The position numbers were made by a program, and so were the translations under genes. From Bacillota bacterium (GTDB lineage: Bacteria; Bacillota; Bacilli; Bu12): 64,000 nucleotides of DNA. This document shows, piece after piece, positions 35,793 through 44,413 of the stretch (the stretch's first letter is position 1; each line of letters starts with the position of its first letter). The notes below the pieces were generated by a model. That model was not told the DNA's origin. It did not search any database and was given only the letters and a program-made list of their open reading frames with translations. Location: assembly GCA_014896485.1 (NCBI GenBank), contig JADBKH010000001.1:49517-113516 (forward strand), read 5' to 3'.

Positions 35793-37072
35793 CGCAGCCA
35801 CAGGTAGAGGGCTGCCAGCAAGAGGGTGATCATCATCAGGGGAAAGCCGAATCGGGTAAACCGCATGAAGGTGATCACTTCCCCTTCCCGGGCCGCCAAG
35901 CCTGCAGTGACTACGTTGGCGGAAGCGCCGATCAACGTTCCATTGCCGCCCAGACAGGCACCCAACGAGAGCGCCCACCACAGGGGCTCCAATGCCTGCG
36001 GGGAAGCGCCTTCCCCTTGGCCCAGTGCCTGGATAAGGGGAATCATCGTGGCGACAAAAGGAATGTTATCGACGAAAGCCGAGGCAATGCCCGAAACAAA
36101 AAGTACGGCCATCGTCGTCCATGCAGGTGCACCCCCTGTAAAAGCCAGCAGCGCCTGCGCCAATGCGCGGATCGTCCCGGTTTTCACCAGGCCACCGACG
36201 ACGACAAAGAGACCGACAAAGAAAAGCAGGGTTGGCCATTCGACATCGTGGACGACGTCGCTGACCGCAGAGCGGGGATGGAGCAAGAGCAGCAGCGTTG
36301 CACCGGCCAGCGCAACGACAGCAGGCATCAGATGCAGCTTTTCATGGAGCACGAAGCCGGTGATGACCAAGGCCAAGACGACCACGCCTTCTACGACCAA
36401 GGTGCGGTCGTCGATCGCATTTTTGCGTAGGAGCTGTGTATCTGCGCCTTTTTGCAAAACGAGTTGGTCATGGAACAGGAAGAGGGTGATTGCCAAAGTC
36501 ACAAGTAAGATCAAGAAGATGATCGGACCGTTGTTTGTCAAAAAGGCATTGAAGCTCAAGGAAGCGCTGCTGCCGATCATGATATTGGGAGGATCGCCGA
36601 TCAAGGTTGCGGTCCCACCGATATTGGATGCAAAGACTTCCGTAAACAGAAAAGGAAAGATGGGCAGACGGAGCAGTCGTGCCACCTGGATGGTCAGCGG
36701 AGCGATGAGCAGGACAGTGGTGACGTTGTCCAAAAAGGCTGAGATGATGCCGGTCAGCAGCCCCAACAGTGGGAGCAGCAGGAAGGGTCGGCCACGAGAT
36801 AACGCAACCATCCAGAGGGCCAGCTGCTCGAAGAGGCCGGAAGGCTTGAGTATTGCGACGAGGATCATCATGCCCAAAAGCAGGCCGATGGTGTTGAAGT
36901 CGATTGCAGAGAGCGCCTCTTGCCAGGTCAGGATGCCGCTGATCAGCAGCGCCGCAGCGCCGAACCAGGCGGCGACGACCCGGTCAATGCGCTCACTGAC
37001 GATCGCTGCATAGACGACGGCAAAGATGACGACAGCCGTAACCGATGCGATGGACACAGTGATTGGATACAT
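35783..37072 (-). CDS. ArsB/NhaD/CitT-type anion or sodium/proton permease
   Basis: The 429-residue membrane protein has about 11-12 membrane segments in two related halves. It has the IT-superfamily signatures GIISAFLDNVTTVLLIAPLT and GIASAFVDNIPFVATMIPLI, as well as GGTATLIGDPPNIMIGSSASLSF and GGNGTLIGASANVVTAGLA. Members export arsenite or transport dicarboxylates, or act as Na+/H+ antiporters; no arsenic gene is adjacent, so the substrate is left open. The start could be ATG 37072 or GTG 37057; the AGGAAGG site is directly adjacent to the ATG and better spaced for the GTG. Confidence 0.88.
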   Translation of the reverse strand: MYPITVSIASVTAVVIFAVVYAAIVSERIDRVVAAWFGAAALLISGILTWQEALSAIDFNTIGLLLGMMILVAILKPSGLFEQLALWMVALSRGRPFLLLPLLGLLTGIISAFLDNVTTVLLIAPLTIQVARLLRLPIFPFLFTEVFASNIGGTATLIGDPPNIMIGSSASLSFNAFLTNNGPIIFLILLVTLAITLFLFHDQLVLQKGADTQLLRKNAIDDRTLVVEGVVVLALVITGFVLHEKLHLMPAVVALAGATLLLLLHPRSAVSDVVHDVEWPTLLFFVGLFVVVGGLVKTGTIRALAQALLAFTGGAPAWTTMAVLFVSGIASAFVDNIPFVATMIPLIQALGQGEGASPQALEPLWWALSLGACLGGNGTLIGASANVVTAGLAAREGEVITFMRFTRFGFPLMMITLLLAALYLWLRYL

Positions 37073-37200
37073 CCTTCCTGAAGGACAAGCAACACAGTAG
37101 TATAGCGCTTGCAAATAGCAAATGCCGCACCGTCTCAAGACAGCGGGCCTGGGGCTCGCGGCACAGGCAAGGCGGTGCGGAGAAGAGAGAAGGAGAGCGG

Positions 37201-38541
37201 TTGCGCGCGGTTGATTTGATCCGTAAAAAGCGGGACGGTGCAGCTCTTACGGACGCAGAGTTACACTGGCTGATCGAAGCTTTTACTGCAGGGGAAGTTC
37301 CGGATTACCAGCTCACTGCTTTTCTGATGGCCGTCTATTTTCAAGGGATGACTGCGCAAGAGACGTTGGCGCTTACCGAAGCGATGTTAGCATCCGGCGA
37401 TCGGGTTCCCTTGCACAATCTGAGCAAACCAAAAGTGGACAAACACTCCACCGGTGGTGTCGGGGACAAAGTGACCCTGCTGTTGGCACCGTTGTTGGCC
37501 AGCGTTGGGCTGTGCAGTGTTCAGCTCTCTGGGCGTGGGTTGGGGCATACAGGCGGGACCGCCGACAAGTTGGAAAGTATCCCTGGCTTTCAGATGCAGC
37601 TGGATGTAGCAGCGTTTGAACGTGTGGCGGCCAAGGCAGGCTGTGTGGTGGCGATGCAGAGCGAGCAGATTGCGCCAGCGGATCGGCGCATCTATGCGTT
37701 GCGAGATGTCACTGCGACGGTCGAATCGATTCCACTCATCACGGCTTCGATTATGAGCAAAAAGCTTGCCGTCGACGCCGATGCGCTTGTGCTCGATGTC
37801 AAGGTGGGGCGTGGCGCATTTATGCCGGACCGCCAACGAGCAGCGGCTTTGGCTGCCTCATGTATTGCGGTCGCGGAGGCTTTTGATCGCCGTGCCGTCG
37901 CGCTGTTGACCCAAATGGAACAACCCCTTGGCTTTGCCGTCGGCAATGCGCTCGAAGTGCGTGAAGTGATCGACGCCCTTCATGGCCAAGGCCCAAGCGA
38001 TTTGGTCGCATTGACCTTGGCACTCGGCAAGGAGATGTTGCTGGCGACTCACCAAGCTCATTCACCAGAGGCCGCAAATGCCATGCTACAGGCAGCACTC
38101 GATGAAGGAAAGGCATTGGAGGCGTTTCGCCGCTGGGTGACGGCCCAGGGCGGCGATGCCCGGGTGGCCGATGAGCCGTCGCTTCTGCCGGCTGCACCGG
38201 TCGTTCGGGAGGTTTTTGCACAACAGTCGGGCCATGTAGCCGCAATCGATGCTCTGGCCGTCGGCCATCTCGCGATGACGTTGGGTGCAGGTCGGGCAAA
38301 GGCCGAGGACGCCGTCGATCCGGCGGTGGGGATCGTTTTGAACAAAAAAGTGGGCGATAGGGTAGCGGTGGGAGAGCCGCTGGCAACCCTCCATCTGCGT
38401 ACCCAGGGAGGGTATGAGGCATCGGCCCAGGCGCTGCGAGATGCTTTCCAGCTGACACCACAGGCTGTTCCGCCCTTGCCACTGGTGCTTGGGAGGGTCG
38501 ATACCACGGGGATCCACTGGACAACGGATATGATAAAATAG
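37201..38541 (+). CDS. pdp: Pyrimidine-nucleoside phosphorylase
   Basis: The 446-residue enzyme cleaves uridine, deoxyuridine or thymidine with phosphate. Signature segments are VDLIRKKRDGAALTDAEL, GDRVPLHNLSKPKVDKHSTGGVGDKVTLLLAPLLA (phosphate/nucleoside site) and GHTGGTADKLESIPGF, plus a C-terminal PYNP domain. TTG 37201 is preceded by GAGAAGGAGAG; the upstream open frame encodes the divergent promoter region. Other pyrimidine salvage genes are not next to it. Confidence 0.95.
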   Translation: MRAVDLIRKKRDGAALTDAELHWLIEAFTAGEVPDYQLTAFLMAVYFQGMTAQETLALTEAMLASGDRVPLHNLSKPKVDKHSTGGVGDKVTLLLAPLLASVGLCSVQLSGRGLGHTGGTADKLESIPGFQMQLDVAAFERVAAKAGCVVAMQSEQIAPADRRIYALRDVTATVESIPLITASIMSKKLAVDADALVLDVKVGRGAFMPDRQRAAALAASCIAVAEAFDRRAVALLTQMEQPLGFAVGNALEVREVIDALHGQGPSDLVALTLALGKEMLLATHQAHSPEAANAMLQAALDEGKALEAFRRWVTAQGGDARVADEPSLLPAAPVVREVFAQQSGHVAAIDALAVGHLAMTLGAGRAKAEDAVDPAVGIVLNKKVGDRVAVGEPLATLHLRTQGGYEASAQALRDAFQLTPQAVPPLPLVLGRVDTTGIHWTTDMIK

Positions 38542-38597
38542 CTGAAATAGCGTCATGGTCAAAGATGGACGAGGACGCTGGGGCGATAGGAGCGACG

Positions 38598-39017
38598 ATG
38601 GACAACGCGTATGAAGCCTTGGCAGAGCGCATGCAACGCTCTCTGCTGATCCGTTGGCCTGGCATTTCACTTCAGAAGATGCATGAGGGCTATGCACGTA
38701 TCGCTTTGCCCGTACGACCCGAGTTTCAGGGTGGCGGCGGTACCGATGCGCTCAATGGGTCGATTCTCTCGTATTTGATGAATACGGCGATGGAGTTGGC
38801 GGTCGATTCCCTGGATCCCACGGGCACCATCACCAACGTGACGATCAGCCTCAACCTCTCTTACCTCCATATGATCCGTGGCGATCAGGTGGAGGCAGAA
38901 GGACGTGTTACCCGACGTGGCGGGACTGTCGTCTTTACCGAGGGAGCCATTTACAACAAGGATGGTATGCTCTGCGTAGAAGGTTCTGGTGTTTATCGAC
39001 TCTTTCGCGAAGGATAA
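38598..39017 (+). CDS. Hotdog-fold thioesterase (PaaI type), copy 1
   Basis: This 139-residue single hotdog domain resembles PaaI/YbgC-type acyl-CoA thioesterases, with an HEGYARIALPV strand, a helix carrying LNGSILSYLMNTAMELAV, and ITNVTISLNLSYLHMIRGDQVEAEGRV. The usual HGG of PaaI is replaced by LNG, so catalysis may differ. ATG 38598 has AGGAGCG upstream. It is followed in tandem by a similar gene. Confidence 0.82.
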   Translation: MDNAYEALAERMQRSLLIRWPGISLQKMHEGYARIALPVRPEFQGGGGTDALNGSILSYLMNTAMELAVDSLDPTGTITNVTISLNLSYLHMIRGDQVEAEGRVTRRGGTVVFTEGAIYNKDGMLCVEGSGVYRLFREG

Positions 39018-39040
39018 GCGCGCAGGGGGAAGGATCGTCG

Positions 39041-39469
39041 ATGGAACAACGGTTTGATGGGAACATGAGCGGATGGAATCTATCGAAAGCGATGCAATGG
39101 TCAGGTGTTTCGCTGCTTGAAGCCAACGAGGGAAAGGCAAAGGCGGTCTTGCATGTGGCGGATCATCACCGTGGGGGCGGGGGAACGGCGGCGATCAATG
39201 GGGGTGTTGTCTGTTACTTGTTTGATACGGTGTTGGGTGCAGCGATCGCCACGACCTGGGACGAGGGTGTCGTTTCACAAGTCACCACAAGCCTCAATAT
39301 TTCCTTTCTGCGCATGTTGCAAGCAGAAAAGGAAGTGCTCGGGCAAGCGACTGTGATCCATCGTGGCCGATCGACTGTCTTTGCGGAAGCGGAGGCCTTA
39401 GACGAGGCAGGTCGCGTCTGTGCCAAAGCTTCGGGCATTTTTCACCTGATCCGCCAGCCGGGCAGCTGA
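39041..39469 (+). CDS. Hotdog-fold thioesterase (PaaI type), copy 2
   Basis: The 142-residue protein is clearly related to the preceding one in layout: AAINGGVVCYLFDTVLGAAIATTW in the helix, then VTTSLNISFLRMLQAEKEVLGQATV. It has an NGG in place of HGG. The tandem pair probably arose by duplication and then diverged, and may form a heteromeric hotdog. It lies 24 bases downstream of copy 1, with a GGGGGAAGG site. Confidence 0.82.
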   Translation: MEQRFDGNMSGWNLSKAMQWSGVSLLEANEGKAKAVLHVADHHRGGGGTAAINGGVVCYLFDTVLGAAIATTWDEGVVSQVTTSLNISFLRMLQAEKEVLGQATVIHRGRSTVFAEAEALDEAGRVCAKASGIFHLIRQPGS

Positions 39470-39470
39470 G

Positions 39471-40523
39471 ATGCGGCTTGTAGGGATGGCGACCACTGCG
39501 GGTATCGCTGCGCTCAGCGGTGTCTTCCTGTGGCTGGCAGGTGTCTTGATGGTCAGCTTTTCCGCCTTTTCAAGACAGGGAGAGCTGTGGGGCATTGTCG
39601 GAACCGCACTGCTGTTGGTCGGTACACTGGTCATTGTGCAGCAGGTGGCTGGCTATCTTCCCCATGCAGCGCCCTTTACAAAAAAGGATTCGGCGCGGGT
39701 CTCGGATACTGACGACGAAAAACCGAAACTTTTTGAAAGCCTGACGCAGGCACAGGAAGCTTTCGAGTCGGGCAAGCTCCAGGTTTTCACCTGTGCTGTC
39801 TGCGGGGAGGTGCACCGCCTACAAGAGACTCCTGCCTGGGAGGTGTGTGCGGAAAAGTTGGAAACCCTCCTCGGTGTTCCCTTGGTGGTCGATTTCCGCC
39901 CGCCCAAATCGCCGATCGATGTGCTGCCTTTCTGGCAAAGTCTGGCTGCTCCGTCACTGTATGCAGCCTGGGAAGAAGAGAGCCGGGCACTGATCCTGCT
40001 GGGGCAGCAATGCCACTTGATCTATCCTGTGCGTCGGGAAGTGCTGTTGGCTACGCAGCCCGAGGTTTCTCGCCGTAGCTTGCGCCAATGGTACGATACA
40101 GCGACAGGGATCTTGGAGAGTCGGCGTGCTGCTTACGAAGCGAAAGAGCAACAGTGGCGAGCATTGGTTGCCACTTTTACCGCCAGCCGTTGCTTTCAGG
40201 TATTGGCGGAAGAACCTCCGGCCGTGCTACGGAACAACGACCATCGGATACTCGCCGTCCACAGTGCGCGGGGGCAGGTTGAGGTGGCAGCCCGCGAGGT
40301 GGTCCGTGCCTTTTGTCATGCCCTTGGGGCGAGTTCTCGTGGGGTTTCTTTGGCCGATCTGCTTTTCGAAGCGGATCGTATCTGGGCAATCCTCTCGGCA
40401 GCTGACGGCAGCGTCTTGGCCGCGATGGATCGCAGTGGCGCCGTAGCAGTCCTGGGCATCACGCCTTGGGGCGATGTTCGCCGCGCGCGGGCCCAGTGGG
40501 TGGTTGAAGGGGGTAGGCGATGA
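39471..40523 (+). CDS. Unknown membrane-anchored protein with a CxxC motif
   Basis: The 350-residue protein has two N-terminal membrane segments (about residues 9-30 and 38-60). A long cytoplasmic part follows, holding one CAVCGEVH motif and otherwise no recognised domain; Trp-, Leu- and Arg-rich helices dominate. Its ATG is one base after the thioesterase stop and its stop overlaps moaE (ATGA), so it belongs to a thioesterase-unknown-moaE-moeA operon. I cannot assign a function; its position hints at a link with cofactor metabolism. Confidence 0.78.
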   Translation: MRLVGMATTAGIAALSGVFLWLAGVLMVSFSAFSRQGELWGIVGTALLLVGTLVIVQQVAGYLPHAAPFTKKDSARVSDTDDEKPKLFESLTQAQEAFESGKLQVFTCAVCGEVHRLQETPAWEVCAEKLETLLGVPLVVDFRPPKSPIDVLPFWQSLAAPSLYAAWEEESRALILLGQQCHLIYPVRREVLLATQPEVSRRSLRQWYDTATGILESRRAAYEAKEQQWRALVATFTASRCFQVLAEEPPAVLRNNDHRILAVHSARGQVEVAAREVVRAFCHALGASSRGVSLADLLFEADRIWAILSAADGSVLAAMDRSGAVAVLGITPWGDVRRARAQWVVEGGRR

Positions 40524-40966
40524 ACGAAAGGTTGCCGTGGGTGAAAGTGGTCCAGGAGCCGATCGAGGCGGATCGACTCGTCCAGCGGGTCAGTGGACCG
40601 CAGATCGGCGGGATCGATCTATTCATTGGAACTGTCCGAGGCATTACGGAACGACAAGAGACGCGATACCTGGAGTACGCAGCCTACGAAGCGATGGCGG
40701 TCGAGGAGATGCAGCGCATCTGCGATGAGGCGCTGCAACGTTGGCCGGAAGTCCTGCTTGCGGCAGAGCATCGTGTGGGACATCTCGAAGTTGGCGAAGT
40801 CGCCGTCGCAGTGGCAGCAGGGGCACCCCATCGGGCAGATGCTTTTGCTGCTTGCCGTTTTGTGATCGATGCGATCAAGTCGCGTGCGCCCATTTGGAAA
40901 AAAGAAGTTACACCATCGGGAACCTTCTGGGTTTCAGAGCATCCACAGGAGGAGAACCATGGCTGA
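40520..40966 (+). CDS. moaE: Molybdopterin synthase catalytic subunit
   Basis: The 148-residue MoaE subunit transfers sulfur from MoaD thiocarboxylate to precursor Z. Recognised motifs are FIGTVRGITERQETRYLEYAAYEAMAVEEM, HRVGHLEVGEVAVAVAAGAPHRADAF and APIWKKEV with the active Lys residues. It overlaps the upstream gene (ATGA) and the following moeA by 8 bases. Its partner MoaD is not in the window. Confidence 0.95.
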   Translation: MNERLPWVKVVQEPIEADRLVQRVSGPQIGGIDLFIGTVRGITERQETRYLEYAAYEAMAVEEMQRICDEALQRWPEVLLAAEHRVGHLEVGEVAVAVAAGAPHRADAFAACRFVIDAIKSRAPIWKKEVTPSGTFWVSEHPQEENHG

Positions 40967-42269
40967 GCGTCCGCTGCATCAACTTCCACGCATCGACTGG
41001 ATGCAAGCCCGAAGTTTGTTGTTGCGCGATGCGGCCCCCCTTGGGCAAGAGTCGGTGTTCCTGGACGATGCCTTGGGGCGCGTTGCGGCCATCGATTTTG
41101 TTGCTCCACTCGATGTTCCCCCCTTTGATCGCGCAGCAATGGATGGGTATGCGGTGCGTGCCATCGATACTCGCGCCGCTACACCGCAGGTGCCGGTGGC
41201 GTTGCGGGTGGTCGGTTCGGAAGCGGCGGGTCAGTACTGGGAGGGGAGCCTCGCACCGGGATCCTGTTTGCGCATCATGACGGGGGCATTCTTGCCGGCA
41301 GGGAGTGATGCTGTCGTCCCTTTGGAAGAGACGATCGAAGCCCGTGTAATGACCGGTGCTGGGGGGATGGAGGAACAGGTGATCCACCTGACTCACCCTG
41401 TAGCCAGCGGGGATCACGTCGGTCATGCCGGAGAAGATGTGCGTAAAGGGAGCCAGCTGTTTCCTTCAGGGCGGGTCCTGACACCGCTGGAACTTGCGAT
41501 GATTGGGCATTGTGGGCTTGCCTCCCTCTCCTGTTTTCGACGTCCCAGGGTCGCTTTAGCAGCGACGGGCAGTGAGTTGGTGGCGCCAGGGTCGTCGCTT
41601 CCACCGGGTGCCATCTATGAGAGCAATACTGTAATGCTGCGCACCCTGCTAGAGCGCGCTGGGGCGCAAGTGCAGGTGTTGGGCATCATCCCCGACGATT
41701 TTGATCGGCTCTACCAGCAAGTCGAGGACGTCTTGCCGGAAATCGATCTGCTGGTGACGACGGGTGGAGCTTCCCTAGGCGATTACGACCTGGGTCGGCG
41801 ACTCTTGCACGAATTGGGTCTTCCCGAAACGATCGCACGGTTAGATCTGAAACCAGGTGGCGCCTTTCTGTATGGGAGTGACGGTCGACGGCGCTATGCA
41901 GCCCTTTCTGGAAACCCGACTTCGGCTTTTCTAGGGGCCGTCCTCCTGCTGCGGCCCTTGATTCAGCGTTTGGGGGGCCGTGCGCTTGCGCCACTGCAGC
42001 GGTTCTCTGCACGTTGGGGCGGTCCGCAGATGAGCGCTTCAGGACGGAGCCGCATGCTACGTGTCGCCCTCCATGAGATTTCTGCAGACGATGCTGTACA
42101 GGAAGAGAAGGGGACGGTCATGGTAGCGGAACCTGCTGGATCGCAGGCTTCGAATATCTTTTCGACGTTTTTGCGAACCGATGCCCTGCTGTACCTGCCC
42201 TTTGGTCAAAGCGTGGCTCCGCAGGATTCCATCGAGGTTTGGCCGCTGCATCAGTTTTTTGAGAGATAG
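40959..42269 (+). CDS. moeA: Molybdopterin molybdenumtransferase MoeA (paralogue 3)
   Basis: A third MoeA, 436 residues, with LDVPPFDRAAMDGYAVRAID, AGEDVRKGSQLFPSGRVLTPLELAMIG, ALAATGSELV, LVTTGGASLGDYDLG and ALSGNPTSAFLGAVLLLRP. Its motif wording is nearer to canonical bacterial MoeA than the paralogue at 33273. CAGGAGGAGA precedes the ATG at 40959, inside the end of moaE. The same transcript probably continues toward the wtp genes. Confidence 0.95.
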   Translation: MAERPLHQLPRIDWMQARSLLLRDAAPLGQESVFLDDALGRVAAIDFVAPLDVPPFDRAAMDGYAVRAIDTRAATPQVPVALRVVGSEAAGQYWEGSLAPGSCLRIMTGAFLPAGSDAVVPLEETIEARVMTGAGGMEEQVIHLTHPVASGDHVGHAGEDVRKGSQLFPSGRVLTPLELAMIGHCGLASLSCFRRPRVALAATGSELVAPGSSLPPGAIYESNTVMLRTLLERAGAQVQVLGIIPDDFDRLYQQVEDVLPEIDLLVTTGGASLGDYDLGRRLLHELGLPETIARLDLKPGGAFLYGSDGRRRYAALSGNPTSAFLGAVLLLRPLIQRLGGRALAPLQRFSARWGGPQMSASGRSRMLRVALHEISADDAVQEEKGTVMVAEPAGSQASNIFSTFLRTDALLYLPFGQSVAPQDSIEVWPLHQFFER

Positions 42270-42383
42270 CAGTGCTGCTTCGGCCCGATTGCTGACGATA
42301 GGGACCAAACGGCGGATTGTGCTTTCGTCTTGAGGGTGTTTGATTGCGAAGAAGCACGCTTTTTGCTAGGCTTACGCTTGTTT

Positions 42384-42422
42384 GAGGAACAGTCTGATGG
42401 ACCGGGAAGGGGGCTGTTCCTT
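42384..42422 (+). promoter_or_regulatory. Leader hairpin upstream of wtpA
   Basis: GAGGAACAG (42384-42392) can pair with CTGTTCCTT (42414-42422) around a 21-base purine-rich loop that includes GGACCGGGAAGGGGG. It lies in the 177-base gap between moeA and wtpA. It is not clearly a known riboswitch or Mo-cofactor RNA. Confidence 0.35.
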
Positions 42423-42445
42423 ACTTTCATTCGGGATGGCGAAAA

Positions 42446-43492
42446 GTGTCCAGGTACAGGTCGTGGCGGAAACGTTGGATGCTTCTCATTGGCGTTGGTA
42501 TGACAGGAGTCCTACTGGCAGGGTGTGGGGGAGGAAGTGCCGGCAGCCAGAACAGTTCGGGAAATACGCCCGCATCGTCTGTGGCCCAGCAAGGTTCGGA
42601 AACGGTCCAGCAAAATGCGGACAACCTATCGGGTACGTTGCGGATTTTCGCAGCGGGGAGCTTGGGTACGCCGTTTAAGCAGATCGATGCTGCATTCTCC
42701 AAGGAACATCCCCACGTGAATATTCAGCTGCAGACGGCAGGCAGTGTGCTGACCGTCAAAAAAGTGACAGAACAGCATCAGCCGGCTGATGTGGTGGCTG
42801 TGGCAGATTATTCGGTGATCCCGCAGCTGATGATGCCAACGTACACGGACTGGTACATTGAATTCGCCAACAATCAGATCAGCATCGCTTATACCGACAA
42901 AAGCAAGGGTGCCGATCAGATTACGCCGCAGAATTGGTATCAAATCCTCAGTCAGCCCGGCGTGAAGATCGGCCGCTCCAACCCGGACACCGACCCATCT
43001 GGCTACCAGGCCTTACAAATGCTGCAATTGACCGAAAAGTATTACAAGCAGCCCGGACTGTACGACAAGATCCTCCAGAACAGTCCAAAGACGTATATTC
43101 GTGATACGGAAACAAACCTGGTGGGAGCTTTAGAGGCTGGACAGATCGATTACCTGTTCATCTATACCTCGAATGCAAAGCAAGAAGGATTGAAGTACGT
43201 CGATCTCCCTCCGCAGCTGAACCTCTCTGATCCGTCCCAGGCGCAATGGTATGCACAGGCATCGGTGACTCAGTCCAACGGAACAGTCAAGAAGGGAATT
43301 CCTATCCTGTATGCGGTGACCATTCCCAAGGGGGCTCCCAATGAGAAAGTTGCGGAAGCGTGGATAGGCTTTTTGCTGGGGCCACAGGGGCAGCAGATCC
43401 TGCAGCAGGCCGGGCAGGGAATCTTAAAGCCGGCGATTGCCAATGATCCGTCCAAAGTTCCCGAAACGTTGCGTCCTTTTGTCGCTTCCTAA
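42446..43492 (+). CDS. wtpA: Tungstate/molybdate-binding lipoprotein WtpA
   Basis: The 348-residue lipoprotein (lipobox GVLLAGC) has a Ser/Gly-rich tether. The LSGTLRIFAAGSLGTPFKQI start, AGSVLTVKKVTEQHQPADVVAVADYSVIPQLMMP and DWYIEFANNQISIAYTD match WtpA/TupA-type oxyanion receptors more than bacterial ModA. It should deliver tungstate or molybdate to the permease downstream. GTG 42446 is the likely start, although the ribosome site is weak. A terminator separates it from wtpB. Confidence 0.92.
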   Translation: MSRYRSWRKRWMLLIGVGMTGVLLAGCGGGSAGSQNSSGNTPASSVAQQGSETVQQNADNLSGTLRIFAAGSLGTPFKQIDAAFSKEHPHVNIQLQTAGSVLTVKKVTEQHQPADVVAVADYSVIPQLMMPTYTDWYIEFANNQISIAYTDKSKGADQITPQNWYQILSQPGVKIGRSNPDTDPSGYQALQMLQLTEKYYKQPGLYDKILQNSPKTYIRDTETNLVGALEAGQIDYLFIYTSNAKQEGLKYVDLPPQLNLSDPSQAQWYAQASVTQSNGTVKKGIPILYAVTIPKGAPNEKVAEAWIGFLLGPQGQQILQQAGQGILKPAIANDPSKVPETLRPFVAS

Positions 43493-43506
43493 AGTGAAAG
43501 CTTTCT

Positions 43507-43530
43507 GCCGCCCAGATGGGCGGCTTTTTC
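43507..43530 (+). terminator. Intrinsic terminator between wtpA and wtpB
   Basis: GCCGCCC (43507-43513) pairs with GGGCGGC (43518-43524) over a 4-base loop and is followed by TTTTTC. Placed between the binding-protein and permease genes, it would give more WtpA than WtpBC through partial readthrough. Confidence 0.8.
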
Positions 43531-43570
43531 TTCATTACCGCCAATACCTACTTTGGGCAGGAGGGGAAGT

Positions 43571-44413
43571 GTGGGGCATTTTCGGCGCTTTTTGATTGCG
43601 CTCTCCATCCCGTTTGTCGTCTACCTACTTTTCGTGATTTTACCGCTTTTGACCAGTATTCTGCGCCAAACTCCTGCCCATTTGTGGGAGGTTTGGCGCA
43701 CCAGTGGCATTGCGACAGCGCTGGGGCTCTCTTTTGCAGCAGCGACGTCTGCAGCTTTGGTGGCGGCCCTGCTGTGTATCCCAGGGGGGTATCTGTTGGC
43801 ACGCTACGATTTCCCTGGGAAAAACCTGGTAGAAGCGGTTGCGGACTTGCCGCTTACCGTTCCACACACAGTCGCAGGCATCGTGCTCTTGTTTGTCTTT
43901 GGCAGTGAAGGATTGATCGGAAGTGCAGCCGAACGGGTGGGGCTCTCGTTTTACAGCACCTTCTGGGGCGTGTTGATCGCAATGCTTTTCGTCAGTGCTC
44001 CATTTATGCTCAATCAGGCACGCGAGGGGTTTGGTAGCGTGCCGGTGCGGTTGGAGCAGGCGGCACGGACGTTGGGAGCCCCTCCCGCACATGTCTTCTG
44101 GCGGATTAGCCTTCCCCTTGCCCGTTCGGGTGTGCTTAGCGGCTTGCTGCTCACTTGGGCGCGTGCCGTTTCCGAGGTGGGTGCCGTTTCCGTGATCGCC
44201 TATTATCCGATGACAGCACCGGTGCATATCTACGATATGTTTCAGTCCAGTGGTTTACGCGTCTCCGGAGCAGAAGCAGTGATTTTGCTTTTGGCTGTAC
44301 TCCTCTTCTTTTTGCTCTGCCGTTGGGTGATCGCACGGTTGGGTCAGCCGCGTACATTGCGTGTCTCGAAAAGATGGAGGGGGAAGAGATGTGACGATGG
44401 AGATGCCCTCTAA
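43571..44413 (+). CDS. wtpB: Tungstate/molybdate ABC permease WtpB
   Basis: The 280-residue protein has six membrane segments, an EAA loop (EQAARTLGAPPAHVFWRISLPLARSGVLSGLLLTWARAVSEVGAV) and late AYYPMTAPVHIYDMFQ typical of the WtpB/ModB group. GTG 43571 has GAGGGG closely upstream. It overlaps wtpC by 23 bases. Confidence 0.92.
   Translation: MGHFRRFLIALSIPFVVYLLFVILPLLTSILRQTPAHLWEVWRTSGIATALGLSFAAATSAALVAALLCIPGGYLLARYDFPGKNLVEAVADLPLTVPHTVAGIVLLFVFGSEGLIGSAAERVGLSFYSTFWGVLIAMLFVSAPFMLNQAREGFGSVPVRLEQAARTLGAPPAHVFWRISLPLARSGVLSGLLLTWARAVSEVGAVSVIAYYPMTAPVHIYDMFQSSGLRVSGAEAVILLLAVLLFFLLCRWVIARLGQPRTLRVSKRWRGKRCDDGDAL

Noticed and set aside
35826..37013. Long plus-strand reading frame of about 395 codons opposite the ArsB/NhaD-type gene.
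   Set aside because: It lies entirely antisense to a clear membrane permease, is rich in Lys/Thr/Ser low-complexity and has no ribosome site.
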